DNA of 35,410 bases. It comes from Myxococcus vastator (lineage in GTDB: Bacteria > Myxococcota > Myxococcia > Myxococcales > Myxococcaceae). The notes beneath the pieces were generated by a model, which had not been told where the DNA came from, did no database searches, and was given only the letters and a program-made list of their open reading frames with translations. Shown here in pieces: positions 15,172 through 24,155 of the stretch. Where the stretch lies: assembly GCF_010894475.1 (NCBI RefSeq), contig NZ_JAAIYB010000030.1:1-35410 (forward strand). Direction: 5' to 3'. Numbering within the stretch: the first letter of the stretch is position 1; the number at the start of each line of letters is the position of its first letter. Both the position numbers and the translations under genes were made by a program.

Positions 15172-18100
15172 CGCGCCTCTCCTCGCGCGCCGCGCTGGGC
15201 GTCGTCCAGGGCCTCGCGGAGCAGCCGCCCCAGGACGTGGACGTTGGGCTCGCGCACCAGGCTGTCATGGTCGCCCGGCACCTCGCGGATGTTCAGCGCC
15301 GGCACCAGCGGCTCCCAGCCGAGGCTGGTCCCCATGTGCGCGTAGATGGCGTGAATCTCCTGCGCGCGGAACAGCGTCACGGGACCGGCATAGGGGCTGG
15401 GAACGTAGCGGCTGGCCAGGGCCTGGAAGCGCTCGGTGAGCTGGAGGTTGCGCAGCTCGATGGGCAGCGCTTCGCCGCGCTGCTCGTACCAGCGCAGCTT
15501 GAGCTGGCTCACCAGCCGGGTGCCGTCGCGCTCCACCTTGGTGCGCAGCTTCCGGCTGACGTAGCGCGCCGCGCCCTCCCGGCGCAGCTCCCGCAGGCGC
15601 TCATTGAAGGACTGGCGCCGCTCCTGGGTGGACGGATGGAAGGTGTCCAGGAACGCGACCAGCGCCACCGGCTCGCCCAGCGCCCGCAGCCGCTGCGCCA
15701 TTTCGTAGGCGACCACGCCGCCGCCGGAGTAGCCGCCGAGCAGGTAGGGTCCGTGGGGCTGCACCTGGCGGATGCCCTCCAGGTAGATGGACGCCATCTC
15801 CTCGATGCTGTCGGCAGGAGGCAGCTTGCCGTCCACGCCGCGCGCCTGGAGCCCGTAGAAGGGCTGCTCCTTGCCGAGCGTCTGCGCCAGCTCGCGGAAG
15901 TTGAGGACGTTGCCGCCCGCGCCGTGCACGCAGAAGAAGGGCAGGGCCTTGCCGCCCTTCTGGATGGTGACCAGCGGCGACCAGCTCTTCGGCGCCGCCT
16001 TGACGCCCGGGGCCTGCGCGGCCGGCGCCGCGTCACCCAAAGCGGCGTCCGGCGTGAAGGGAATCCCGGCGGCCTCACGCACCAGCGCGGCGCACTGCTC
16101 CAGCGTGGGGGCCTCGAACAGGGTGGCCAGCGTCAGGTCCGCGCCCAGCGTCTTCTTGATGCGCGCGAACAGCCGCACCGCGATGAGCGAGTGTCCGCCC
16201 AGCTCGAAGAAGTTGTCCTTGAGCCCCACCTTCGGCGCGCCGAGCAGCTGCTGCCACAGCTCCGCCAGCTTGCGCTCCACGTCGTCGCGTGGGGCGTCCA
16301 CGGCCGCCACACCGGACGGCGCGCCAGCCTGGGCCGTGGCCGCCGCCGCCGCGGGCTTCGCCTCCTGCTTCGGACGCATGCGGGCCGCGAGGGTGTGCAG
16401 GTCCATGGAGCTGACGAAGAGCGCGGGCGTGTCCTCCAGGGCGAGCGCGCGCAGGAAGGCGTCCTGACCTTCCGCCGGCTTGATGCCCAGGGGCAGCCAG
16501 CTCTCCAGCAGTGAGCCCTTCTTCTGCGGCGAGCGGCCGAAGCGCCGCGCCTCGACGGACGCGACGAGGTAGCCCTCGATGGCGCAAAAGACGTTCCCGT
16601 CCGCGTCGGTGAGCGTGACGTCGAGCAGCGCGCCGCGGCCTTCCTCCTGGCGCACGCGGACGTGGCTCAGCGCCACCTCGGGCCAGGGCCCCCAGACCTG
16701 GAGCTGCCGGTAGGAGACGGGCACGTGCAGCCTCCCCGGCTGGCCCGCGTCGGGGAGCAGGGAGAAGGCGAAGCCGGAGGCGATGTCCAGCAGCCCCGGC
16801 GGAATCCCGTACGTCGACAGGTCCTCGCGGTAGGCGCCGGGCAGCTCCAGCCTGCCCAGGGCCTCGCCCGTGCCGAAGCCCGCGCCGCGCAGCACCTTCC
16901 AGCGCGGACCGAACGCGATGAGCGCGTCCTGTGGCAGCGTCTGCTCGCCCTCGCCGAAGGTCAACGGCCGCTCACCACAGCGAGCCTTCGCCGCGGACAC
17001 GTCCAGCGCGGCGGGGTGCTGGCCCGTGGCTGGGTGGAGCCGCGCGGTGGCGTGCTCCGTCCACGCGTTGCCGGCCGCGCGGCTGCGCACGCGGAAGGTG
17101 AAGCCGTCGCCCTCCGGCGCCAGCCCGAGCTCCACTTCCCGCACCTCGCCGTCCGGAACGTCCAGCGGCGACACCAGCGAGAGCTGAGACAGCGCCAGCG
17201 GCTCGCCAGGACGCGCCAGCGCCCAGGCGGCGCGGGCCAGCTCGACATAGGCCGTGCCGGGGAGGACGGGGCCTCCGCCGCGCATGCGGTGCTCGTCCAG
17301 CACCCAGTGGGCCTTCGCGTCGTAGATGGCGCGGAAGACGTGATGTCCTTCGGGCGCCTCCACGCGCCGCTGGAGCAACGGGTGGCTGACGGACTCGCCG
17401 GGCGGCAACCGCGGCGCGAGCTGCGCCGCGGCCATGCCGACCTCCTGCCAGACGCCCCAGCCCAGCGCGAGCGCGCGCTTCGCGACGCCCAGGGCCTTCA
17501 GCCGCGAGGCCTGGGCAAGCAGGTACGCGTTGGCCGCGACGTAGTCCACCTGTCCCGGGGGCCCGAGCCACGCGCTCGTCGACGCGAAGGTGACGAAGAA
17601 GTCCAGGGCCGCGCCTTGCAGCGCCTCTTCCAGCGCGAGCGCTCCCAGCGCCTTGGGCGCGAGCACCCGCAGGGCCGAGTCGCGCGTCTTCGCCTCCAGC
17701 GGCCCGTCCTCGAGCGTGCCCGCCGCGTGCACCACGCCATGCAAGGCGCCGAAGCGCTCCCGCACCTGGGCGATGGCCGCGCGCAGCTGGCCGGCGTCGG
17801 TGGTGTCCGCCTTGAGCAGCAGCACCTGCGCGCCGAGGCCTTCCAGCGTGCGCTGGAGCTCCGCGTGCGACGCACTGGCCGCCGACCGAGACACCAGCGC
17901 GAGCCGGGCCTTCACCTTGCGCGCGAAGAGCTCGGCGAGCGTGCGGCCGATGCCGCCCAGGCCGCCGGTGATGAGGTAGACGCCCTGGTCTCTCAGCGGC
18001 GTCGGGCCCTCGTCCAGCGCCGTCCGCTCCAGCACCTGCACCAGTCGGCGGCGACCGCGCAGCGCGACAGGCGCCTCGACGTCCGGGCGCAGCAGCTCGT

Positions 18101-21100
18101 CCGCGAGCTCCCGCGCCTGGCCCATCACGTTGACCACCAGCTGCAGGTCCACCACGCGGGCCTTGAGCTCGGGGAGCTCCTTGGGACCCACGAGCAGCGG
18201 ACCGAAGCTGAGCGCCTGCTCGGGGCACATGGCGTGCCCCTCGGCGGGCAGGGCCTCCTGGGTCACCCGCATGTAGCGCAGGCCCGGGGGCAGCGATTCA
18301 GCGGTCAGCGACTGCATCAGCGCCAGCGGCGTCAGGAAGTTGCGCGACACCGCGCGTTCCCAGTCGAGCGGGGCCAGGTCCCGGGCGGTGACGTCCACGA
18401 TGCGAGGCGGCACGCGCCCTTCGGCGCCCAGCGCGTCCCAGAGCGCTTCCCAGTCCTCGCGCGCATCGAACCGCAGGGTGAAGTGCCCCTCGTCTGCGCG
18501 GCCGAAGACCTCGCCCGGCAGCGCGCGCAGCACCTGGGCGCCGCGCGCCGCCAGCTCGCGCGCCAGCTCGCTGATGAGCAGGTGCTGCTCGCCCACGAGG
18601 AGCCAGCGCTCGTTCTCCGCCGGTGCCTCGGGCGCCGCGCCGGCCTGCTCGCGGAAGCGCGGCGCGTAGCCCCAGCGCGACACGTTCTCTTCACGCACCA
18701 GCGGGCGCTCACCCTCGCGCCGCGCCATGAAGGTGCCGCTGCCCGGCTCCACCCAGTGGCGCTCGCGCTCGAAGGCATACGTGGGCAGCGCCACGCGGCG
18801 CCGCTGCTGGCCGTCGAAGAGCGCCGCGGCGTCCAGGTCCACGCCCGCGGCCCAGAGGCGGCCGAGCGCGAGCTGGAAGAACGCCAGGTCGGCCACGGTG
18901 TCGTTCGGGTGCCGCAGCGACGGCACCAACTGCTCGGCCTGCGGCTTCTCCACCTGGGCGCGCAACAGCTGCGTCAGCGTCTGGCCGGGGCCGACCTCCA
19001 GGTAGACGCGCGCCTTGTCCGTCAGGAGCACGCCCGCGCCCTCGGCGAAGCGCACCGGCTGGCGCAGGTGCCGCACCCAGTAGTCGGGCGACGTGGCCTC
19101 CTCGGGCGTCACCCATGCCCCGGTGACGTTGGAGATCCACGGGCCGGTGGGCTTGGAGAAGCGCACCGTGCCCAGGAACTCACGGAAGGGCGCGAGGATG
19201 GGCTCCAGCATGCGCGAGTGCGCGGCCACGCGGATGTGCAGCCGCCGCGCCTCCACCTCGCGCGCCTTGAGCTGGGCCTCCAACGCTTCAATGGCGGCCA
19301 CTTCACCGGAGACCAGGCACAGCCCCGGCGCGTTGTGCGCGCCCAGGTCCAGGCCCTCGCCCAGCAGCGGCTTCAGCTCCGCCTCGGGCAGCTCCACGCT
19401 GAGCATCGCGCCCGCGGGGAGCTGGTCGAAGAGGCGGCCACGGCAGGCGACGATGCCCAGCGCGTCCTTCACCGAGAACACGCCGTTGAGCTGGGCGCAG
19501 GCGTACTCGCCCATGCTGTGGCCCATGCAGGCCTGCGGCGTCAGCCCCCGCGCCTTCCACAGCGCTGCGAGCGACAGCTCCACGGACAGCAGCGCCGGCA
19601 GCGCGTACGTGGCCTGCTCCAGTTGGGCGCGGGCCTCCTTTTCGGCGCCGGCCTCCGGGAAGAGCAGCGGACGCAGCTTCAACGACTGGTGCTGTTCGAG
19701 CAGCGACAGGCACTCATCCAGCGCGCGGCGGAACACGGGCTCCTGCTCGTAGAGGCCCTTCGCCATGCCCGGGTACTGCGCGCCGCCGCCCGGGAAGAGG
19801 AAGACGACGGAGCGGCCCTCCGCCTCCGTCTGCGCCTGGGCCGTCCGCGCGGCCTCCGGCTGCGACAGCAGGCGCACGGCCTCCTCGCGCGACGACGCCA
19901 CCACGGCGCGCCGGTGCGCGAAGCGGCGGCGGCCCGCGAGCAGCGTGTAGGAGGTGTCACCCAGGTTCGGCGCGTCGGCTTCACCCAGCCGCGTGGCCAG
20001 CCGCTGGGCGGCGCGCTCCAGGGCGGCGGGGGTACGCGCGGACAGCCACAGCGTCTCGAAGGGGCGCGCGGCGGACGTCTGCTGCTGCGCGGGCGCCTCC
20101 TCCAGGATGACGTGCGCGTTGGTGCCGCCCACGCCCAGCGAGTTCACCGACGCCCGGCGCGGACGGCCCTTGGCGGCGGCCCAGTCGCGCAGCGTGGCGT
20201 TCACGCTGAAGGGCGAGCGCGCGAAGTCGATTTGAGGGTTGGGCTTCTCGAAGTGCAGCGTGGGCGCCATCTGCTTGTGGCGCAGCATCTGGACGACCTT
20301 GACGAAGCTCGCCACGCCCGCGGCCGTGTCCAGGTGGCCGATGTTCGTCTTCACCGAGCCGATGCGGCAGAACCCGCTCTTCTGCGTCTGCGTGCGGAAG
20401 GCCTGGGTGAGGGCGGTGATTTCAATCGGGTCGCCCACCGGCGTGCCGGTGCCGTGGCACTCGATGTAGTCGATGGAGTCGGCGCTGATGCCGGAGACGT
20501 TGAGCGCCTCCACCACGGCGTCCGCCTGCCCGTCCACGGACGGCGCCAGGTAGCCCACCTTGCGCGCGCCGTCGTTGTTCACCGCGCTGCCCTTCACCAC
20601 CGCGTAGATGGTGTCGCCATCCGCCAGCGCGTCCTCCAGGCGGCGCAGCACGACGACGCCCGCGCCGCTGCCGAAGAGCGTGCCCTGCGAGCGGTGGTCG
20701 AACGCGCGGCAGTGCCCGTCCGGTGAGAGGATTTCCCCCTCCTGGTACAGGTAGCCGCGGTAGTGCGGCAGCTCCAGCGTGACGCCGCCCGCCAGCGCCA
20801 AATCACACTCGCGCGCCAGCAGGCTCTGGCAAGCGGAGTGGATGGCGACGAGCGACGTGGAGCACGCCGTCTGCACGTTGAGGCTGGGCCCGCGCAGGTC
20901 CAGGCAGTACGACACGCGCGTGGTGAGGAAGTCCTTGTCGTTGCCCGTGTGCCGCACCAGGAACAGGCCCACCTGCTCCATCAACTGCGGGTTGGTGAAG
21001 AGGTTGTAGGGCATGTACGCGTTCATGCCCGAGCCGCCGAACACGCCCACGGGCCCCTTGAAGCGCTCCGGCGGATGGCCGCTGTGCTCCAGCGCTTCCC

Positions 21101-21416
21101 AGCACACCTCCAGGAAGTGGCGGTGCTGCGGGTCCATGAGGGACGCCTCGCGCGCGCTGAAGCCGAAGAAGCCCGCGTCGAAGTCCTCCAGGCCCTCGTA
21201 CACCATGCCCGACTTCACGTAGTTCGGGTCCTGGAGCAGCGCCGGGTCCACGCCCGCGCTCAGGAGCTGCGCGTCGCTGAACTGCGTGACGGACTCGACG
21301 CCGTCGCGCACGCGGCGCCAGAACGTGTCCACATCGCGCGCCCCAGGCAGTCGCGCGGCCATCCCCACCACCGCGATGTCTGGAGAATCCGACAGCCCTT
21401 CAACGTCTTCCGTCAT
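15153..21416 (-). CDS. Type I PKS: KS-AT-KR-DH-carrier-thioesterase
   Basis: A protein of 2087 residues. KS at about 12-440 has Cys185 in TACSTS, His321 in HGTGTP and His361 in KTNIGH, all intact. AT at about 535-830 has GHSMG with Ser634; the selectivity region reads VAAHS (730-734), not the textbook malonyl or methylmalonyl form. A structural half-KR lies at about 935-1130, followed by KR with TGGLGGIG at 1150-1157 and Ser1279, Tyr1292 and Asn1296; LED at 1235-1237 suggests a B-type ketoreductase. DH follows KR at about 1365-1620; it has His1376 and Asp1544 but irregular spacing, so activity is doubtful. The carrier has GGHSL with Ser1743, an NRPS-like motif. The thioesterase at about 1813-2070 has HGAGG, GYSGG with Ser1897, Asp1924 and His2050. 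The N terminus is acidic (MTEDVEGLSD). First gene of the operon. Confidence 0.92.
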   Translation of the reverse strand: MTEDVEGLSDSPDIAVVGMAARLPGARDVDTFWRRVRDGVESVTQFSDAQLLSAGVDPALLQDPNYVKSGMVYEGLEDFDAGFFGFSAREASLMDPQHRHFLEVCWEALEHSGHPPERFKGPVGVFGGSGMNAYMPYNLFTNPQLMEQVGLFLVRHTGNDKDFLTTRVSYCLDLRGPSLNVQTACSTSLVAIHSACQSLLARECDLALAGGVTLELPHYRGYLYQEGEILSPDGHCRAFDHRSQGTLFGSGAGVVVLRRLEDALADGDTIYAVVKGSAVNNDGARKVGYLAPSVDGQADAVVEALNVSGISADSIDYIECHGTGTPVGDPIEITALTQAFRTQTQKSGFCRIGSVKTNIGHLDTAAGVASFVKVVQMLRHKQMAPTLHFEKPNPQIDFARSPFSVNATLRDWAAAKGRPRRASVNSLGVGGTNAHVILEEAPAQQQTSAARPFETLWLSARTPAALERAAQRLATRLGEADAPNLGDTSYTLLAGRRRFAHRRAVVASSREEAVRLLSQPEAARTAQAQTEAEGRSVVFLFPGGGAQYPGMAKGLYEQEPVFRRALDECLSLLEQHQSLKLRPLLFPEAGAEKEARAQLEQATYALPALLSVELSLAALWKARGLTPQACMGHSMGEYACAQLNGVFSVKDALGIVACRGRLFDQLPAGAMLSVELPEAELKPLLGEGLDLGAHNAPGLCLVSGEVAAIEALEAQLKAREVEARRLHIRVAAHSRMLEPILAPFREFLGTVRFSKPTGPWISNVTGAWVTPEEATSPDYWVRHLRQPVRFAEGAGVLLTDKARVYLEVGPGQTLTQLLRAQVEKPQAEQLVPSLRHPNDTVADLAFFQLALGRLWAAGVDLDAAALFDGQQRRRVALPTYAFERERHWVEPGSGTFMARREGERPLVREENVSRWGYAPRFREQAGAAPEAPAENERWLLVGEQHLLISELARELAARGAQVLRALPGEVFGRADEGHFTLRFDAREDWEALWDALGAEGRVPPRIVDVTARDLAPLDWERAVSRNFLTPLALMQSLTAESLPPGLRYMRVTQEALPAEGHAMCPEQALSFGPLLVGPKELPELKARVVDLQLVVNVMGQARELADELLRPDVEAPVALRGRRRLVQVLERTALDEGPTPLRDQGVYLITGGLGGIGRTLAELFARKVKARLALVSRSAASASHAELQRTLEGLGAQVLLLKADTTDAGQLRAAIAQVRERFGALHGVVHAAGTLEDGPLEAKTRDSALRVLAPKALGALALEEALQGAALDFFVTFASTSAWLGPPGQVDYVAANAYLLAQASRLKALGVAKRALALGWGVWQEVGMAAAQLAPRLPPGESVSHPLLQRRVEAPEGHHVFRAIYDAKAHWVLDEHRMRGGGPVLPGTAYVELARAAWALARPGEPLALSQLSLVSPLDVPDGEVREVELGLAPEGDGFTFRVRSRAAGNAWTEHATARLHPATGQHPAALDVSAAKARCGERPLTFGEGEQTLPQDALIAFGPRWKVLRGAGFGTGEALGRLELPGAYREDLSTYGIPPGLLDIASGFAFSLLPDAGQPGRLHVPVSYRQLQVWGPWPEVALSHVRVRQEEGRGALLDVTLTDADGNVFCAIEGYLVASVEARRFGRSPQKKGSLLESWLPLGIKPAEGQDAFLRALALEDTPALFVSSMDLHTLAARMRPKQEAKPAAAAATAQAGAPSGVAAVDAPRDDVERKLAELWQQLLGAPKVGLKDNFFELGGHSLIAVRLFARIKKTLGADLTLATLFEAPTLEQCAALVREAAGIPFTPDAALGDAAPAAQAPGVKAAPKSWSPLVTIQKGGKALPFFCVHGAGGNVLNFRELAQTLGKEQPFYGLQARGVDGKLPPADSIEEMASIYLEGIRQVQPHGPYLLGGYSGGGVVAYEMAQRLRALGEPVALVAFLDTFHPSTQERRQSFNERLRELRREGAARYVSRKLRTKVERDGTRLVSQLKLRWYEQRGEALPIELRNLQLTERFQALASRYVPSPYAGPVTLFRAQEIHAIYAHMGTSLGWEPLVPALNIREVPGDHDSLVREPNVHVLGRLLREALDDAQRGARGEARWTGSR

Positions 21417-21467
21417 GACAGTAGCCCTGCAAAGTACCGCTTCCAGCAGTTCAATTCAGCATAGGAA

Positions 21468-21488
21468 GGGGCGGGTCGAACCTGCCCC
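21468..21488. promoter_or_regulatory. GC-rich hairpin in the PKS upstream region
   Basis: GGGGCGGGT at 21468-21476 can pair with ACCTGCCCC at 21480-21488 on the plus strand with one wobble. It lies midway in the 128-bp gap between the MscS-like stop and the PKS start on the minus strand, so it may end the upstream transcript or act as an operator. The operon promoter must lie in 21417-21544, or transcription must read through; no box pair is convincing. Confidence 0.35.
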
Positions 21489-21544
21489 AGCTTTGGAACC
21501 GGAGTCCCGAGGTCTGTCACGGCATTCCCCCCGCTGCGTTCAGC

Positions 21545-23062
21545 CTACTCGTGTGTGGCGTTGAGCCCGAATATCTGGCGCAGCCGCCCGAGTATACGGC
21601 CGACCTCGGCGGGAATGGCGTCGTGGCTCGTTCCTCTCGCTTCGGCCACCGCCCGAAGCTGGGTCCGCCGCTGGGCGAGCATGGAGGAGAGCTGTCGGGC
21701 CAGTCCGGGGGACTCCTCGAAGAGGCGGGCGAAGGTGGGCCGGTCTATTTCGAGGAGCAATGAGTCCTCCACCGCCACCACCGTGGCCGACCGCCGCTCT
21801 CCCGTCAGCAGGCACATCTCACCGAAGTAGCTGCCGCGGCCCAGGCGCGTGACTTCCGACTGGGACTTCCCCGTGCGCACGCTCACCTCGCCGGAGGCGA
21901 GCACGTAGAAGGTCCGGCCCTCGTCGCCTTCCTGGATGATGCGCTCGCCGGCGCCGAAGCGGCGCACCAGCGACTCCTGGCGCAGCCGGTCCAGCTCCCC
22001 CGTGTCCAGCGTCTGGAAGAGGTCCACCGCGCCCAGGAGGCCGCGGATGGTGTCCTCGGACAGCTCCGTGCGCGCCGACTCCTGCCGCACGTGGACGGTG
22101 CGCTGGGCGTAGGGAATCTCGATGTTCTCCCGGCGCAGCCGGTACCACAGGCGGGAGTGGAGGTCCTCCTTCACCGCGTCGGACTGGCCGTACTCGGCGA
22201 TGAAGAAGCGCACCATGTAGCGGATGGCGGATTCCTCGTAGCTCAACGTGCGAGTGATGGGGGACGGCTCCGGGAGGATGAGGGGCGTCTCCCGCATCGT
22301 CTCCAGCAGCGCGTGCTTGACCTGGTTGGGCGGGGCGTCCCGCGACAGGCGGAACTCCACGTCGATGCCGACGGGGTCCAGGTCCTGGGTGAAGTTGAGG
22401 ACCAGCTCCTTGGCCACCATGCTGTTGGGCAGCGTGATGACCTCGCGGCGGAAGTTGGACAGGCGGATGGAGCGCCAGCCGATGAAGACCACGCGCCCGG
22501 AGTGCGTGCCGATGCGGATGAAGTGGCCGACCTCGAAGGGGCGGTCCAGTTGGAGGGACAGGCCCGCGAAGAGGTTGCCCAGCGTCTCCTGGAGCGCCAG
22601 ACCGATGACCACCGACAGCACCGCGGACGTGGCCACCAGGCCCGCCAGGTCCACGTTGAACTCGGTGCGCAGCAGCGGCAGCACCGCCAGGGGGTACAGC
22701 GTGAAGTCGATGACGTTGCGCAGGATTTTCGGCGTGCCCACCGCCGGCGCGCGCAGCCGGATGAGCTTCAGCGCCAGGGCCACGCTGGCGCGGATGCCAC
22801 CAAAGGTGAACATCAGCATCCAGCCGACCTGGAGCGCCTTCTTCATCCCCTCCGGCGCCGTCGCGGGCAGGGCCCACGTGGCCAGCCGGAGCACGATGAA
22901 CGCGATGAGGAGCCGGACGGCGCTCTTCAAGTCCTGCCGCAGGTCGGCGTCATGGGAGGTGGCGCGCACCCCCATCAGCACGACGATGAGCAGCGCACCC
23001 ACGGCCAGGGACAGGTTGCTCTGAAGGAAGGGCAGCAAGGCGGGGGGAATGTCTCCCGCCAT
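21545..23062 (-). CDS. MscS-type channel with C-terminal cyclic-nucleotide-binding domain
   Basis: An inner-membrane protein of 505 residues. Hydrophobic segments lie near 17-32, 48-65, 78-100, 118-132 and 138-172; the last matches the pore helix of the MscS family (VIGLALQETLGNLFAGLSLQLDRPF). The cytoplasmic beta domain follows (VEVGHFIRIG-like start, LPNSMVAKE at 211-219). Residues 345-460 form a cyclic-nucleotide-binding domain whose phosphate cassette FGEMCLLTGERRSAT keeps Glu415 and Arg424. This architecture is that of bacterial bCNG channels, which open to cyclic nucleotide more than to tension. The open frame continues to 24082, but that part is antisense to holB; the ATG at 23062 is the first with a membrane-protein N terminus. 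It is divergent from holB across 58 bp. Confidence 0.88.
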   Translation of the reverse strand: MAGDIPPALLPFLQSNLSLAVGALLIVVLMGVRATSHDADLRQDLKSAVRLLIAFIVLRLATWALPATAPEGMKKALQVGWMLMFTFGGIRASVALALKLIRLRAPAVGTPKILRNVIDFTLYPLAVLPLLRTEFNVDLAGLVATSAVLSVVIGLALQETLGNLFAGLSLQLDRPFEVGHFIRIGTHSGRVVFIGWRSIRLSNFRREVITLPNSMVAKELVLNFTQDLDPVGIDVEFRLSRDAPPNQVKHALLETMRETPLILPEPSPITRTLSYEESAIRYMVRFFIAEYGQSDAVKEDLHSRLWYRLRRENIEIPYAQRTVHVRQESARTELSEDTIRGLLGAVDLFQTLDTGELDRLRQESLVRRFGAGERIIQEGDEGRTFYVLASGEVSVRTGKSQSEVTRLGRGSYFGEMCLLTGERRSATVVAVEDSLLLEIDRPTFARLFEESPGLARQLSSMLAQRRTQLRAVAEARGTSHDAIPAEVGRILGRLRQIFGLNATHE

Positions 23063-23120
23063 CTCCACGGGGGTCAAGGCGGCCGTTGACGCGTGCCGCG
23101 TGAGCGGGGATACACGCGCC

Positions 23121-24155
23121 ATGACGCTCGCAACGGTACTGGGACAGCCTCGCGCGGTGGACGCCCTCCAGGCGGCCTTGCGCAGCGGCGCGGTCCACCA
23201 CGCGTACCTCTTCGCCGGGCCGGAAGGGGTGGGCAAGGAGCTGGCGGCCGTCGGACTGGCCCAGGCCCTCACGTGCCCCGAGCAGCCAGACGTGGGCTGC
23301 GGCGCCTGTGAGAGCTGCCAGCGGGTGGCACGGGGGCTCCACCCGGACGTCACCTGGGTGATGCCGGATGATGAGCGGGTGTCCCGAGGACTGGCGGGCC
23401 GGTCCGACTTCACCGGGACGCCCAGCCGGGAGCTGCGCGTGGAGCAGGTGCGCCAGCTCCAGGAGCGCATCGCCCTGCGCGGCCTGGAGTCGCGCCGCAA
23501 GGTGGCGCTCATCGTCTCCGCCCAGACGATGAACGTGCAGGCGCAGAACGCGTTCCTCAAGACGCTGGAGGAGCCGCCCTCGGACACCACCCTCATCCTG
23601 GTGGCCAGCGCCGTGGACCGGCTGCTGCCCACCATCCGCAGCCGGTGCGGCAAGGTGCACTTCGGTCCGCTGCCGGTGGACCTGGTGGCCCAGCGCGTGG
23701 CCGAGGCGCGGAAGCTGGACGCGGAGACGGCCAAGCTCGCCGCCGTCATGGCGGGCGGCAGCCTGGGCCGGGCCATGGCGCTGGACGTGGCGGCGCTGTC
23801 GCGGCGCAAGGACATCGTCACCGCCTTCGAGGCCCTGCGCGGCGAGGACGCCGTCGGCCTGCTGCGCTTCGCGGAGGCCCATGGCGGCTCGCGCGAGGAG
23901 GCGGAGAGCACCCTGGAGCTGCTGGCGCTGTGGACGCGCGACGTGGCGCTGGTGAAGGCGGGCCTGGAGTCGGGGCTGGCCAACCGCGACCTGGTGGACC
24001 TGGCCCGGCAGGTCGCCGGCCGCACGTCCGACATCCTCCTGCACCGCCGGCATTCGTTGATGGAGGCGGCGCGCGCGGGCATCGCCCGGAACGGCGCGCC
24101 CCGGCTTCAGATGGAGCGGATGCTCATCGACCTGTTCACGGAGACGTCGCGATGA
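23121..24155 (+). CDS. holB: DNA polymerase III delta-prime subunit
   Basis: A clamp-loader protein of 344 residues. The AAA+ core shows a P-loop-like GPEGVGKE at 33-40; the usual Ser/Thr after Lys39 is Glu40, which fits a subunit that does not hydrolyse ATP. Cys52, Cys60, Cys63 and Cys66 form the zinc module of delta-prime and gamma/tau. FLKTLEEPP at 145-153 and the SRC motif at 174-176, source of the arginine finger, are typical. It works with delta and tau/gamma to load the sliding clamp during replication. ATG at 23121 is chosen because the family starts there (LGQPRAVDALQAAL); a frame opening at 23049 adds only unrelated residues. Its stop overlaps the holA start by four bases. Confidence 0.93.
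   Translation: MTLATVLGQPRAVDALQAALRSGAVHHAYLFAGPEGVGKELAAVGLAQALTCPEQPDVGCGACESCQRVARGLHPDVTWVMPDDERVSRGLAGRSDFTGTPSRELRVEQVRQLQERIALRGLESRRKVALIVSAQTMNVQAQNAFLKTLEEPPSDTTLILVASAVDRLLPTIRSRCGKVHFGPLPVDLVAQRVAEARKLDAETAKLAAVMAGGSLGRAMALDVAALSRRKDIVTAFEALRGEDAVGLLRFAEAHGGSREEAESTLELLALWTRDVALVKAGLESGLANRDLVDLARQVAGRTSDILLHRRHSLMEAARAGIARNGAPRLQMERMLIDLFTETSR

Noticed and set aside
16662-20726. Open frame of 1354 codons on the plus strand
   Set aside because: Antisense shadow of the PKS, with composition typical of GC-biased antisense frames and no recognisable domain.
21417-21440. Sigma-54-like promoter just upstream of the PKS (TGGAAG ... TTTGC on the minus strand)
   Set aside because: The GG and GC elements are 12 bases apart instead of 10, and the site would lie only about 10 bases from the start codon.
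23063-24082. N-terminal extension of the MscS-like protein to 845 residues
   Set aside because: The added 340 residues lie antisense to holB, are Ser/Arg/Ala/Thr-rich and match nothing; membrane-protein sequence begins only after the ATG at 23062.
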